Assembly: GCA_021636625.1 (NCBI GenBank)
Contig: JAJWLX010000008.1
Span: 1-64,000, forward strand
DNA from: Prevotella sp.
Lineage (GTDB): Bacteria > Bacteroidota > Bacteroidia > Bacteroidales > Bacteroidaceae
Direction of reading: 5' to 3'
DNA: 64,000 nt
Part shown: positions 15,779 to 25,826 of the stretch, piece after piece
Layout: every line of letters begins with the position of its first letter
Numbering within the stretch: position 1 is the stretch's first letter
Notes under the pieces: model-generated
What the model saw: the letters and a program-made list of their open reading frames with translations, nothing else
What the model was told of the DNA's origin: nothing
The model's database searches: none
Position numbers and translations under genes: made by a program

Positions 15779-17896
15779 TTAGTAACCAGGATTCTGCATC
15801 TTCTCCTTCTCCTCGTTGCTCAAGGAAGCACCATTCTCGTTGGTAATACCATCGAGGAATGACTGAGGAATTGGACGATAATAATGCTTGGCTGGATCAA
15901 ACTTACCAATACCACGTTCAGAACCATCATTGAATGCATTCCAACGAGCCTCCAAGGTCTTGGTACGAGCCAGATCTTCCCAACGCTGGCTTTCACCAAT
16001 CAGCTCACGGGTGCGCTCATTCAGGAGGAAGCACATCATCTTCTCTGCCTCTGAATTGCACTTCAAGGCTTCGTAGATAGGCTTGTCTGCCTCTGAGTTC
16101 AGAATATCGTCAACACTGTTCAGATGCATACTGCTCTTGGTTGCGGCGGTAGTTACAGGAATGTTGTTTGACTCGAAGTAAGTGTTCTCCTCTGTATAGA
16201 TGGCACCCTCGGCAGAGAAACCGCCACCCTTATTGGTGCAAACACTGTTCTTCTTGTATGCCTGACCACCGTCACGGCTGATAGAACGGTCCTCACCCTC
16301 AGCATATCCGGCACGGTCGCGAACCATGTTGAGATACTTGATGGCATTAGTATAATCCTTCTTGCGGATATAGGCCTCAGCAACCATCAGCACATCGTCG
16401 GCAGAACGGGCGATGATGGCATCGCGGGTACCGAACTGAGATGCGATAGAATTGCGGGCACCATCACGGAACTTAGACAAAGCTACGCCACGGTTGTGTG
16501 GATAGATGGTATAGTAATTACCAGAGTGGGTAGTATTGTCCTTGGCTGTATTCCACTGGAAATCCTGACCGGCATAGTAGCGCACAAAAGTATGCTCTGG
16601 GCAAACCTTACCATTCTTCAATACGAAATCCTCAGATTTAGTCTCGTTGCCATCCTTGTCATGACCAGGAGTGAAACGGGTATCACCAGGATTGTTTACG
16701 ATATACTTCAAACCAATCTGACCACCCACGAAGCGATGCTCGCCAGCAACATCCTCTGCAGTATATTCATCAGGATTCTTAGCCATGACTGCAGCATCCC
16801 ACTTTGGAGCACCATTGGTATAGTTACAGCCATACTTGGTGATGAATGACTTCCAGAAACGGGAGTCGTTCACGCGGTCGAATACCTGGATGGTATATTC
16901 TGTAGAGCTTACATAGCTGAACTCACGGTCGCCGGAAATATCACGCTTCATACCTGCCAGGTTCTGATATACAGATGGGAAGCAGAGGTGCATCTGGTTA
17001 CCGAAACGACCCCAGGAGTCGCTGTTGTCAGAGAACTGGGCAGCAAGTACCACCTCGCTCACCTTCTCATTGGCACCATCAGGCTCGGTGTAGTCCCAGA
17101 GTTCCTGGAAATTGCTGCACAATGGATGCTTCTTGATTACCTCATCGCCATACTTGATGACTGCTGCCAGGTCGGCATCCTTATACTGGGAGTTCCAGCT
17201 GTCATGCAGTTCTGATGCACGGAACAGATGAGCCTTTGCCAGGAAGTGGGCTGCAGCCGACTTGGTGAGACGGCCCAGCTGCTTATCCTCAGGATCCTCC
17301 GGCAACAGTTCGTATGCCTTCTCGAAGTCTGAGATAATCTGAGCAAAACACTCCTCCTCAGAATTGCGGGTGAAGGTATAGGATACACCTGTAGATGGCT
17401 CCAGCTTCAATGGCACACCACCATACTGCTTAACCAGCTCGAAGTAGGCATAGGCACGGAAGAAGTAACCCTCACCCAGGCGATAGTTATACTTGGCGCT
17501 CTTCTGGTTGTAATACAAAGGTACGTTCTGAATCAGGATGTTGGCTGGTTCGATAGTACCATACATGTTGTCCCACAAAGGCTGGTTAGAACCTGTCTCG
17601 CCAGAGTTCAAGTCTGTACCATAATGGTTCCATGCAGCAATATCATTGGCACCGCCGGTAAACTCATCGATACCCATGTTATACATGTTATAACCCCAGA
17701 TATAGTTGAACTTGAACTTCAACTTCTGATAAGTACCTATAGCCAGGTCGTTGATACCAGCCTCTGTCTTGAAGTAGGCAGTACCCTTCTCTGTAATCAG
17801 CTTCTCGTCGAGAAATGAGTCGCTGCATGATGTCATTGCTGTTCCCAATGTCGCTCCCAAGAGAAGAGAAGCGAATAATATCTTATTTGTTTTCAT
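15779..17896 (-). CDS. SusD-like glycan-binding lipoprotein (RG-I locus)
   Basis: This 705-residue outer-membrane lipoprotein has a signal ending in the lipobox MTSC followed by SDSFLDE. It is typical of RagB/SusD: an N-terminal TPR-like region (YRLGEGYFFRAYAYFELVKQYGGVPL) and a C-terminal block with LNERTRELIGESQRWEDLART, ending PIPQSFLDGI...NPGY. It would cap the partner SusC and bind RG-I oligosaccharides at the surface. I chose the ATG at 17896 because it starts the signal peptide; a frame extended upstream would overlap susC. It sits 16 bp downstream of susC. At 705 residues it is long for SusD, suggesting extra surface loops. Confidence 0.93.
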   Translation of the reverse strand: MKTNKILFASLLLGATLGTAMTSCSDSFLDEKLITEKGTAYFKTEAGINDLAIGTYQKLKFKFNYIWGYNMYNMGIDEFTGGANDIAAWNHYGTDLNSGETGSNQPLWDNMYGTIEPANILIQNVPLYYNQKSAKYNYRLGEGYFFRAYAYFELVKQYGGVPLKLEPSTGVSYTFTRNSEEECFAQIISDFEKAYELLPEDPEDKQLGRLTKSAAAHFLAKAHLFRASELHDSWNSQYKDADLAAVIKYGDEVIKKHPLCSNFQELWDYTEPDGANEKVSEVVLAAQFSDNSDSWGRFGNQMHLCFPSVYQNLAGMKRDISGDREFSYVSSTEYTIQVFDRVNDSRFWKSFITKYGCNYTNGAPKWDAAVMAKNPDEYTAEDVAGEHRFVGGQIGLKYIVNNPGDTRFTPGHDKDGNETKSEDFVLKNGKVCPEHTFVRYYAGQDFQWNTAKDNTTHSGNYYTIYPHNRGVALSKFRDGARNSIASQFGTRDAIIARSADDVLMVAEAYIRKKDYTNAIKYLNMVRDRAGYAEGEDRSISRDGGQAYKKNSVCTNKGGGFSAEGAIYTEENTYFESNNIPVTTAATKSSMHLNSVDDILNSEADKPIYEALKCNSEAEKMMCFLLNERTRELIGESQRWEDLARTKTLEARWNAFNDGSERGIGKFDPAKHYYRPIPQSFLDGITNENGASLSNEEKEKMQNPGY

Positions 17897-17912
17897 GATG
17901 AAAGTCCTGTTT

Positions 17913-20900
17913 TTAGAATCCAATGTTTAATCCGATAACCCAGCTCTTGATGGTTGTACCTGAACCATAAGAAGTTGAGTTGTTATCATAACTCAAGAGG
18001 TCGGTATCAAGCCACTTGCACTTCTTATAGATAGTGAATGGGTTCATAGCCTGAACATAAACCTTGAGGTTGCTCATACCCAACTTGTTTGTAACATTCT
18101 TAGGGAAGGTATAACCCAGAGAAATGTTACGCATCTTGATATATGAACCATCCTGATAATTCATTGAGCTGGAATAAGCATCTGCTGCCTGACCATTAGA
18201 ACCAGGAGCATAATACTCAGCATCCTCGTTAACACCGGCAATCCAGTAATCCAGGTCACGCATAGCATACATACCACCGAGGGTTTCTGCACCCTTGGCT
18301 ACAGTAAACTTCCAGCGGGCATAGATGAAGCAAGACAACTCGAAGTTCTTGTAGCTGAAGGTATTGTGCCAACCGCCCGACCAGCGTGGACGAACCTTAC
18401 CAACAATCTGACGGTCGTTGGCATCAATCTTGCCATCAGGATTTACATCCTTCACCTTGATCTGACCAGGCTTGCGACCAAACTTGGCTGCTTCATCAGC
18501 CTCAGAAGTCTTCCAGATTCCATCATATACATAGTCGTAGTAAACACCGATTTCCTCACCTACGAAGAGACGGTCGTTTACGTTCTTTTCTACACCATTG
18601 TTCAACTTATCCACACGGTTGCGGTCGATGGTCCAGGTAAGACTGGTATTCCATTCGAAATCCTTGGTCTTCACAGGGATGGCATTCAACTGTACATCAA
18701 GACCCCAACCTGAAGTCTCACCTACATTGGCAAATGTGCTGGTATAACCGGTCAGAGATGGGATGGTAGTAGCCAGAATCAGGTCGGTAGTCTTGTTGTG
18801 ATAGTAGTCAACACTACCGCTGATACGGTTGTTGATGAAACCGAAGTCGAGACCTACGTTCCACTGCTTGGTCTTCTCCCAACCGAGATCGAGGTTCGCC
18901 ATCTTGTTAGGATTCTTGGCAGAAGCATCTGATGGCAGATAACCTACAGATGTTGTAGCACCCCAGGTATATACGTTGCTCTGAACGGCACCCTGAGTAG
19001 CGTAGGCAGATACCGCATAGTTACCGGAAATACCATAACCCAGACGAAGCTTCAGGTTGCTAACCCAATCAGCCTTCTGCATGAACTTCTCCTGATCGAT
19101 GCGCCAACCGAGCGCTACGGATGGGAAGGAAGCCCACTTATGACCATCAGCCAACTGAGAAGCACCATCGGTACGTACACTGGCTGTCAGCATATACTTA
19201 TCAGCATAGGTATAGTTGACACGAGCCATATAAGAAGCCAACTGAGTCTCTGTCAGACCGGTAGTATATTGCAAAGGCTTGCTCAATGAGCTGGTGTTCC
19301 ACCACAACTCGTCAGCACTAGCCACATTCGCCTTGATGTTACCATTCTCATAATGATACTTGGAAGCACTCTGCAAGAGGGTTACACCGATACGATGGTT
19401 CTTGGCAATGGTCTTGTTGTAGTAAACCAGGTTATCGAGTGTCCAAGCCACCTTATTGGATGGGTTGTACTGAGCCACGTTGTTGCCGTCGCCGTTGATA
19501 CCGTCAGCAGCATTGGCGATGCCCAGGCGATAGTACTGGAGTTCAGGACCAAACTGGATGCGATACTGCAAGCCCTCCAATGGCTCCCAAACCTTACCGA
19601 AATCTACCTGAGCGTATGCACTGCCATTGATACGGAAGTTGGTACGCTTGTTGGTATTATACTTCAACTCATCGATAGGGTTGATGATGTTGACGTTGTA
19701 AGCCCATGGGTTACGGATATAGTTGCCCTCAGAATCATAAGGAACAGTCCATGGAATCATGGCATTCAAGGCATTATAGTAATCACCCGCACCAGTTACC
19801 GACTTACTGTAGTTGTAACCGTAGTTCTGGGTTCCGTATGAAGCATTCATGGTGAAGCCCAATGTCAACGGAGCAACAGGTCTAGCCTCGAAAGATGTAT
19901 TCAGGGTAAAGCGCTGATAGCTCTGACCTGGCTGAGTGCCCTTCTGGTTCAAATAACCGAAGGAACCATAGCCCTTGAACTTATCTGTACCGCCAGAGGC
20001 GCTGAGTGTATGCTCATGGGTTACACCTGTCTGCTTACCCTGAGAAGCCCAGTCGTAAGAACCGACCAACTCTGGATGATAAGTACCGTTTACCCAAGCC
20101 TGCTCGATGTTGGCCCAGCTGGCAGGCTCACCACCAAAGAGTTTCTGGTCGCTGGCATAATCAGGAGCAAACTCTTCATTTGGATCACCATAAGCACCAT
20201 AGTTATAGGCAGCACGACGGGCATAATCCAACCACTGTGTAGCGTTCATCATCTTGGTTACATCGTGGAGTGTAGAGAAGGTAACGGTACCTGCATAGTT
20301 CAAGGTAACCTTGCCTTCCTTACCCTTCTTGGTAGTAACGAGCACAACACCGTTGGCACCACGTGCACCATAGATAGCGGTAGCAGAAGCATCCTTCAAC
20401 ACCTCGATGCTCTCGATATCCTGAGGGTTGATATTCTCGATACCACCGTTCTGGATAATCATACCATCCACTACATAGAGCGGAGCACTGCTGGCACCGA
20501 TGGAACGCTGACCACGGATGGTGATGCTACCTACAGTACCAGGACGCTGAGAGTTGGTGATATCCACACCGGCAGTCTTACCCTGCATACCCTCCAGGGC
20601 ATCCTTTACAGGCATCGCTGTCAGGTCCTTTGAATCCAAGTGAGCCAAGGCGCCGGTCACATCGCTCTTGCGCTGTACACCATAACCTACTACCACGACT
20701 TCATCCAAAGCCTTGTTATCTTCCTGCAATGTTACCTTCAGATCGCTCTTTCCGGCTACACTCACTTTCTGGGTTGTATAACCGATATATGAGATTTCCA
20801 CGGTAGCATTCTTTGGCACGTTGGTCAAAACAAAGTTTCCGTCAAGATCAGTTACGGCACCATTGGTTGTGCCTACTACTTTAACACTGGCGCCAATGAC

Positions 20901-21065
20901 TGGCTCGCCCATGTTATCTACAACTGTACCTTTTACTGTTTTAGCTTGCTGTACTACATTCGTTGCTGCATTCACCTGAGCTACTCCGATAGGAGAAAAC
21001 ATCAATGCTGAGCAAAAAAGAGTAACAGGCAAAACAGACTCCTTAAAAAATAGTTTGTTGTCCAT
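17913..21065 (-). CDS. SusC-like TonB-dependent transporter (RG-I locus)
   Basis: This 1050-residue outer-membrane protein has a signal peptide, then a carboxypeptidase-regulatory-like domain (VKGTVVDNMGEPVIGASVKVVG, about 43-120). The TonB box region (DEVVVVGYGVQRK) follows, then the plug (VGSITIRGQRS...IESIEVLKDASATAIYGARGANGVVLVTT) and a 22-strand barrel ending in a terminal aromatic (GLNIGF). It imports oligosaccharides with the SusD partner. It has no STN domain, consistent with control by the divergent HTCS rather than an anti-sigma factor. Its promoter has a TATTTTTG -7 box but no -33; a direct repeat overlies the -33 position. Confidence 0.94.
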   Translation of the reverse strand: MDNKLFFKESVLPVTLFCSALMFSPIGVAQVNAATNVVQQAKTVKGTVVDNMGEPVIGASVKVVGTTNGAVTDLDGNFVLTNVPKNATVEISYIGYTTQKVSVAGKSDLKVTLQEDNKALDEVVVVGYGVQRKSDVTGALAHLDSKDLTAMPVKDALEGMQGKTAGVDITNSQRPGTVGSITIRGQRSIGASSAPLYVVDGMIIQNGGIENINPQDIESIEVLKDASATAIYGARGANGVVLVTTKKGKEGKVTLNYAGTVTFSTLHDVTKMMNATQWLDYARRAAYNYGAYGDPNEEFAPDYASDQKLFGGEPASWANIEQAWVNGTYHPELVGSYDWASQGKQTGVTHEHTLSASGGTDKFKGYGSFGYLNQKGTQPGQSYQRFTLNTSFEARPVAPLTLGFTMNASYGTQNYGYNYSKSVTGAGDYYNALNAMIPWTVPYDSEGNYIRNPWAYNVNIINPIDELKYNTNKRTNFRINGSAYAQVDFGKVWEPLEGLQYRIQFGPELQYYRLGIANAADGINGDGNNVAQYNPSNKVAWTLDNLVYYNKTIAKNHRIGVTLLQSASKYHYENGNIKANVASADELWWNTSSLSKPLQYTTGLTETQLASYMARVNYTYADKYMLTASVRTDGASQLADGHKWASFPSVALGWRIDQEKFMQKADWVSNLKLRLGYGISGNYAVSAYATQGAVQSNVYTWGATTSVGYLPSDASAKNPNKMANLDLGWEKTKQWNVGLDFGFINNRISGSVDYYHNKTTDLILATTIPSLTGYTSTFANVGETSGWGLDVQLNAIPVKTKDFEWNTSLTWTIDRNRVDKLNNGVEKNVNDRLFVGEEIGVYYDYVYDGIWKTSEADEAAKFGRKPGQIKVKDVNPDGKIDANDRQIVGKVRPRWSGGWHNTFSYKNFELSCFIYARWKFTVAKGAETLGGMYAMRDLDYWIAGVNEDAEYYAPGSNGQAADAYSSSMNYQDGSYIKMRNISLGYTFPKNVTNKLGMSNLKVYVQAMNPFTIYKKCKWLDTDLLSYDNNSTSYGSGTTIKSWVIGLNIGF

Positions 21066-21105
21066 GTCTTATTACGTTTTGGTTTATATGTTTATTGTTT
21101 CGGTG

Positions 21106-21169
21106 CAAAAATACACTTATTCTTGCCGACTATACTTTATATTTTGACCATTCACCTTTATTTTTTGAC
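21106..21169 (-). promoter_or_regulatory. susC promoter with candidate HTCS operator
   Basis: On the minus strand the -7 box TATTTTTG occupies 21113-21106. Upstream, GTCAAAAAATAAAGGT (21169-21154) and GTCAAAATATAAAGTA (21148-21133) form a direct repeat with a 21-bp period. The proximal copy covers the place where a -33 would be, as for an AraC-type activator. The assignment to the HTCS is inferred from its position between divergent regulator and target. Confidence 0.55.
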
Positions 21170-21217
21170 TTTTGCCCATTTTTTGTTTTTCACATTACAT
21201 TTTCTCTTTCTTTTTGT

Positions 21218-21248
21218 TTTGCAATCTAAGGATTTTATCGTATTTTTG
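21218..21248 (+). promoter_or_regulatory. Consensus promoter of the HTCS gene
   Basis: TTTG at 21218-21221, a 19-bp spacer and TATTTTTG at 21241-21248 match the consensus exactly. The ATG follows 25 nt later. This suggests constitutive expression of the sensor. Confidence 0.7.
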
Positions 21249-21272
21249 CAGAAGAATCAAACGACCTATCAA

Positions 21273-24200
21273 ATGAAAAGAAACAAAAAGACATTCTACA
21301 CCTTATTATATATAGCAGGATTCATCAGCATTTGGCTGATGCCTCTGCAGGCATTCGGCAGCATCAAATTAGACGGGAAGCGACTCTCGGCTAAGGATGG
21401 TCTGTCGTGCAATACGGTGAACGATATCATCCAGGATAGAAATGGATTTATCTGGCTCGGTACCCCAAACGGTATGAGCCGATATGATGGCTATCACTTC
21501 ACCAATCTCAGCAAGAACTCCGGGCAAAAGAGTCACCACTCCATCTCCCAGCTCATCAACGACGAGAAACACGGACTCATCTGGGGCTATAATCCATCTA
21601 ATATCCTCTGTTGCTTCGACCTGGAAACAGCTCATTTTTCCGATTATTTCGATAAGGAGAATGCTACGCTCTTGAAAAACCGATTCAAGAGCCAGAATGG
21701 CATGTGGCTCTTTTCTGGAGATTTCGGAGTAAGATACCTGACTTATAGCAACGGAAAATTTCAAGCCACAGATTATACTACAAAGAATGGCAAACTGATA
21801 GGCAATCATCAGCTACAGATGACAGAAGATGCCAAACTGAATGTATGGATCGCATCCGATAAAGGTCTTAACCGCATCACCCCTGATGGCAAGAGCCATC
21901 TGATGCTCAAGAACCAGCATATCATCACCCTGACTACTGACGGCAATCATATCGCCGTACTGACCGACAAGGGCGATGCCTTCCTTTATGACAACTCGGG
22001 CAAACTCGTCCGGAAATCCCATCTTCCATCCATGGTGGGATATGTGGGTAAATCGCGCGCCTCTTTCTTCTGGCAGGGAGAATGGTATATCTTTACCCAG
22101 AAAGAAACTTTCGCAATGAATCTGCAGAACGGCATCTTCCAGAAGCCAGCCATCCAGATACCGAATGCCATGTCGAAAAGTCTTCTCAAATCCTATGAGT
22201 TTCTTTACGACAAGAAGGGAAACGCCTACCTGTTCAACAAGAAGGGAAAACTCTTCAGAAAATTCCATCTGCTCGATGACCAGGCATACATCACCGGTAG
22301 AGACAAGAACTTCGTGGCTGCCGAAGATGCCAACGGAAATGTATATATCGTATCTTATGGTAACGGACTCTTCATCTACAACCGGAAGGAAGATGAACTC
22401 CAGCACTTCTCCACAGCTGACAAGGATCCACTCTTCCATTCCAACTTCCTGCTGAGCGTATTCATCGATCGCAGCGGATGCATCTGGATCTGTACGGGAG
22501 ATGGCGTATATTGCTGCCGTGAACTAAAGGATCTCAACACAGAGCATGTCAAGATTGAACCAAATTCCAACCGGGAATGGAGCAACTACGTGCGCCATAT
22601 CAGCAACATAGGCAATGACAAGCTCGCCGTCACTACTCGTGCCAACATAACTTACATCTATGATGCCAGAACCCAACAGCGAACGATAGAAAAGCAGACC
22701 GATGCCTGCGCCTATGACTATGCCATAGATCCACAGGGCAAGAAATGGATATCTACCAAGGGAGACGGCATCTACATTGACAATGTAAGATATTGGAAAT
22801 ATGAGAAGGACCACTATGCTCCGGGCGTATCCTTCTACAAGACCATCTTCGACAAGCAAGGAAGAGCCTGGATTGCCACCTGGGGAGAAGGCTTGCTCAT
22901 CACCCCACAGAAAACGGGGCAGCAGCCACGCAAATTCGAGCAGTTTCTGAATGCTGACGGCAAGGAAGCCCAAATCCATGATCTGCTTCTGGACCGCAAA
23001 GGCAGACTCTGGGTATGCAGCAACAATGGCATCCTGATGGTGAATACCGCAGAAAAGAAGATTACAGCCCAGAAGTTCCTCCGCTTCAATGATGAAAACG
23101 GAAAGCTGCCGGTAAGCGAAATCAATTGCGGCATCGAGGCACATGACGGAAAACTGTGGTTTGCAGCAACTGGCGGCATTCTGAAATGCAACTACAACGA
23201 GAAGACCCGGGAACTGGAGTACGAGCTGTTTGATACCAGCAAGGGACTCACCGACAACAATACCCGCTCGCTGGAGGAAGACAACTACGACAATATCTGG
23301 ATTGGCACAGAGGAAGGAATCTCCCGTCTCAACGCCAAGACCAATGACATCCGTTCGTTCCAGATAGGACGCACCATCTTCAGCAACAACTTTACGGAGA
23401 ACTGCGCCACCAAGCTGAATGATGGCAGACTGGTATTCGGTGTTGCCGACGGTATGATTTTCATTCAGCCATCCCGCATCATCAGCATACCACCAGCCCG
23501 CATGAGAGCAGTCATCACCGACCTCGCCATCAATGGAATCTCGATATACGAAGCTGAAAACGAGCAATTCCTGACCAAGGCGCTGAACTATACACGGGAA
23601 ATCAGCCTGCCACACGACAAGAATTCGCTCAACATCCACTTCTCCAACTTCGATTATCCGCACATCCAGAATGCGATGTACCAGTACTATCTGGAGGGAA
23701 TAGACAAGACCTGGCGCCCGATGACCAGCATCAACCATGCCGAGTTCAGCGACCTGAACCCAGGCAGCTACACCCTACATATCCGTACCCGTATAGGCAG
23801 CAACCAGTGGAGCGAGGAAACCTTGCTGCACATCACCATCTGCCAGCCTTGGTACAATACGGTATGGGCGTGGTGCATCTATCTGCTCATCATCTGCGGA
23901 GCCGGAGTACTCTACTACCGTTCATGGCTGAGAAACTTCGAGCTGAACCAGCAGATTGCTTTGGAGAAACAGATGTCTGATTTCCGAATCAACTTCTTCA
24001 CCCATATCTCTCATGAGTTCCGCACCCCGCTCGCCATCATCCAGAGTGCCGTGGAAAAGATGATGACCAAGGGAGAAGGCTATGCTTCCAAGAACTCCAT
24101 CTATACCCTCTCCAGAGGAACCAAGCGACTGCAGCGACTCATCAACCAGCTGATGGAGTTCCGCAAGATCAATACGGGCAATATGAAGCTGAATGTAGAA

Positions 24201-25616
24201 AAGGGCGAAATCATCGGTTTCGTGCGCGCCATCTACAATGATCTCTATACCGTGGCCAAGCAGAAAGACATCACCATGAATTTCACTCCTTGGACCAGCA
24301 ACCACGAGATACTCTTCGACCAGGAAAAGGTGGAAACCATCGTGTATAACCTGCTGAGCAATGCCGTGAAATATACCCCAGACAAGGGTATTATCAGCGT
24401 GAAACTCTATCTGGAGAACAACATCGTGTTCTTCTCGGTAGAAGACAATGGTCCGGGTATCAAGCCGGAAAGAGAGGCTGATCTCTTCAAGCCATTCATG
24501 CACGGCTATGCTTCCAAGGGCGGTATGGGTATCGGTCTCTATACGGCGCATCAGATGGCAGAAATCCACAAGGGTTCGCTCACCTATGAGCGTTCCCTGG
24601 ATCTCGGAGGCAGCCGTTTCTGCCTTGCCCTGCCAAATGATGCCGGCAAATATCAGCCGGAGGATATCATCGAAAAGAAGGCGCTGGATGACCACAGCAT
24701 CGACAAGGACGAGATAGAGATGATTGTGAAGGAGATGACTCCGAAAGCCATCAACAACGTTACCGTGATGGTGATAGAAGATGATCCGGACATGCTGGAG
24801 CAGATCAAGTCGGAGCTGTCTGTCTATTTCCATGTAGAAACATTCATGAATGGCAAGACGGGGTACGAGAACATCCGGAGAATCAAGCCAGCCCTGCTCA
24901 TCAGCGACATCCAGTTGCCGGAGATGAGCGGCTACGAGATTGTAAGCAATATGAAGGCAGATCCGGAAACACAGAACATCCCTGTCATCATGCTGACTGC
25001 CTTCGATGATACCAGCCATATACTGAAGGCATACAAGAACTTCGTAGATGACTATATGGTGAAGCCTTGCAACTTCAAGCTCCTCATCGCCCGAGCCCTA
25101 CAATTTGTGGCTATGGAACTGAAAGCGAAGCAGAAGACTGAAGAGAAGGCGCAGCAGGAGAAAGCACTTGGTCAGGAAACGACTCTTAAGGAAAATGCTC
25201 CACTAGAGAAAGCAGAGCAGTCTTCCTGCGGAGAAGTAATCCTGGTCAAGCCAGTGAAGGAGCTCAAGAAGAATGAGCCTACCCTCCTGATGTCCACCCT
25301 CGACAAGAAGTTCAAGGATAAGCTGGAGGCTATCGTGGCACAGCATATCGGCGATAACAACTTCAATGTAGATCGCCTTGCCGAGCTGCTCTGCCTGGGC
25401 CGTACCACGGTATATAACCGCACCAAGAGCATCATGGGTGTTTCGCCAAACATCTATATCCAGAACGAGCGCCTGCGCATTGCCGCCAAGCTCCTGCTGG
25501 AAGGCGAATACACCGTAAGCGAGATCAGCGAAAAGGTCGGTTTCTCCGATTCCACCTATTTTTATAAGTGCTTCAAGAACAAGTTTGGAATCGCACCGAG
25601 CAAGTATGGCAAGTAA
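21273..25616 (+). CDS. Hybrid two-component system regulator (HTCS)
   Basis: This single-chain inner-membrane sensor-regulator has 1447 residues. A signal anchor lies at 5-28. About 12-14 periplasmic propeller repeats (NTVNDIIQDRNGFIWLGT) reach to about 760, followed by a Y_Y_Y domain and a transmembrane helix near 859-884 (TVWAWCIYLLIICGAGVLYY). Then come a HisKA domain with phospho-acceptor His914 (FTHISHEFRTPL), an ATPase domain (NLLSNAVKYTP, VEDNGPGI, GGMGIGLYTAH), a receiver with Asp1212 (ISDIQLPEMSG) and a C-terminal AraC HTH (VSEISEKVGFSDSTYFYKCFKN). All catalytic residues are present. I chose the ATG at 21273 because it follows the promoter and begins the signal anchor. It is divergent from susC and should activate the RG-I locus on binding RG-I oligosaccharides. 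Confidence 0.95.
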   Translation: MKRNKKTFYTLLYIAGFISIWLMPLQAFGSIKLDGKRLSAKDGLSCNTVNDIIQDRNGFIWLGTPNGMSRYDGYHFTNLSKNSGQKSHHSISQLINDEKHGLIWGYNPSNILCCFDLETAHFSDYFDKENATLLKNRFKSQNGMWLFSGDFGVRYLTYSNGKFQATDYTTKNGKLIGNHQLQMTEDAKLNVWIASDKGLNRITPDGKSHLMLKNQHIITLTTDGNHIAVLTDKGDAFLYDNSGKLVRKSHLPSMVGYVGKSRASFFWQGEWYIFTQKETFAMNLQNGIFQKPAIQIPNAMSKSLLKSYEFLYDKKGNAYLFNKKGKLFRKFHLLDDQAYITGRDKNFVAAEDANGNVYIVSYGNGLFIYNRKEDELQHFSTADKDPLFHSNFLLSVFIDRSGCIWICTGDGVYCCRELKDLNTEHVKIEPNSNREWSNYVRHISNIGNDKLAVTTRANITYIYDARTQQRTIEKQTDACAYDYAIDPQGKKWISTKGDGIYIDNVRYWKYEKDHYAPGVSFYKTIFDKQGRAWIATWGEGLLITPQKTGQQPRKFEQFLNADGKEAQIHDLLLDRKGRLWVCSNNGILMVNTAEKKITAQKFLRFNDENGKLPVSEINCGIEAHDGKLWFAATGGILKCNYNEKTRELEYELFDTSKGLTDNNTRSLEEDNYDNIWIGTEEGISRLNAKTNDIRSFQIGRTIFSNNFTENCATKLNDGRLVFGVADGMIFIQPSRIISIPPARMRAVITDLAINGISIYEAENEQFLTKALNYTREISLPHDKNSLNIHFSNFDYPHIQNAMYQYYLEGIDKTWRPMTSINHAEFSDLNPGSYTLHIRTRIGSNQWSEETLLHITICQPWYNTVWAWCIYLLIICGAGVLYYRSWLRNFELNQQIALEKQMSDFRINFFTHISHEFRTPLAIIQSAVEKMMTKGEGYASKNSIYTLSRGTKRLQRLINQLMEFRKINTGNMKLNVEKGEIIGFVRAIYNDLYTVAKQKDITMNFTPWTSNHEILFDQEKVETIVYNLLSNAVKYTPDKGIISVKLYLENNIVFFSVEDNGPGIKPEREADLFKPFMHGYASKGGMGIGLYTAHQMAEIHKGSLTYERSLDLGGSRFCLALPNDAGKYQPEDIIEKKALDDHSIDKDEIEMIVKEMTPKAINNVTVMVIEDDPDMLEQIKSELSVYFHVETFMNGKTGYENIRRIKPALLISDIQLPEMSGYEIVSNMKADPETQNIPVIMLTAFDDTSHILKAYKNFVDDYMVKPCNFKLLIARALQFVAMELKAKQKTEEKAQQEKALGQETTLKENAPLEKAEQSSCGEVILVKPVKELKKNEPTLLMSTLDKKFKDKLEAIVAQHIGDNNFNVDRLAELLCLGRTTVYNRTKSIMGVSPNIYIQNERLRIAAKLLLEGEYTVSEISEKVGFSDSTYFYKCFKNKFGIAPSKYGK

Positions 25617-25623
25617 AGTCTGT

Positions 25624-25666
25624 CGGCAAACTATCTGTATTCTTCAGTGACCCAGATGGTTTGCCG
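25624..25666 (+). terminator. Hairpin after the HTCS gene
   Basis: CGGCAAACTATCTG pairs with CAGATGGTTTGCCG with one mismatch over a 15-nt loop, 8 bp past the HTCS stop. The T run (ATAGTTTTG) is short, so termination is likely but not certain. Confidence 0.5.
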
Positions 25667-25770
25667 ATAGTTTTGCAAGTGAGGAAATCGATCTATGTAA
25701 ATAAAATTCCCAAAAGAGAGAATCAGGAAGAAACGCCCGAAAAACGGGGAAAAAAGAGTTGGAGAATTTT

Positions 25771-25826
25771 CCCTTAAGGTTTTTTATTTTTTCCTTAAGG
25801 GAAAATATATTTTTCCTTAAGGAAAA
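25771..25826. repeat. Three CCTTAAGG palindromes, 21-22 bp period
   Basis: CCTTAAGG cores at 25772, 25793 and 25815 lie in T-rich and A-rich arms; the last is a perfect 16-bp palindrome (TTTTCCTTAAGGAAAA, 25811-25826). They occupy the 495-bp gap between the HTCS and the next regulator; no gene is seen there. Confidence 0.6.

Noticed and set aside
22524..23738. Minus-strand frame of 404 codons inside the HTCS gene
   Set aside because: It lies opposite the propeller repeats of a complete HTCS protein and has no motif, so it is a shadow frame. The same applies to 23922-25019.
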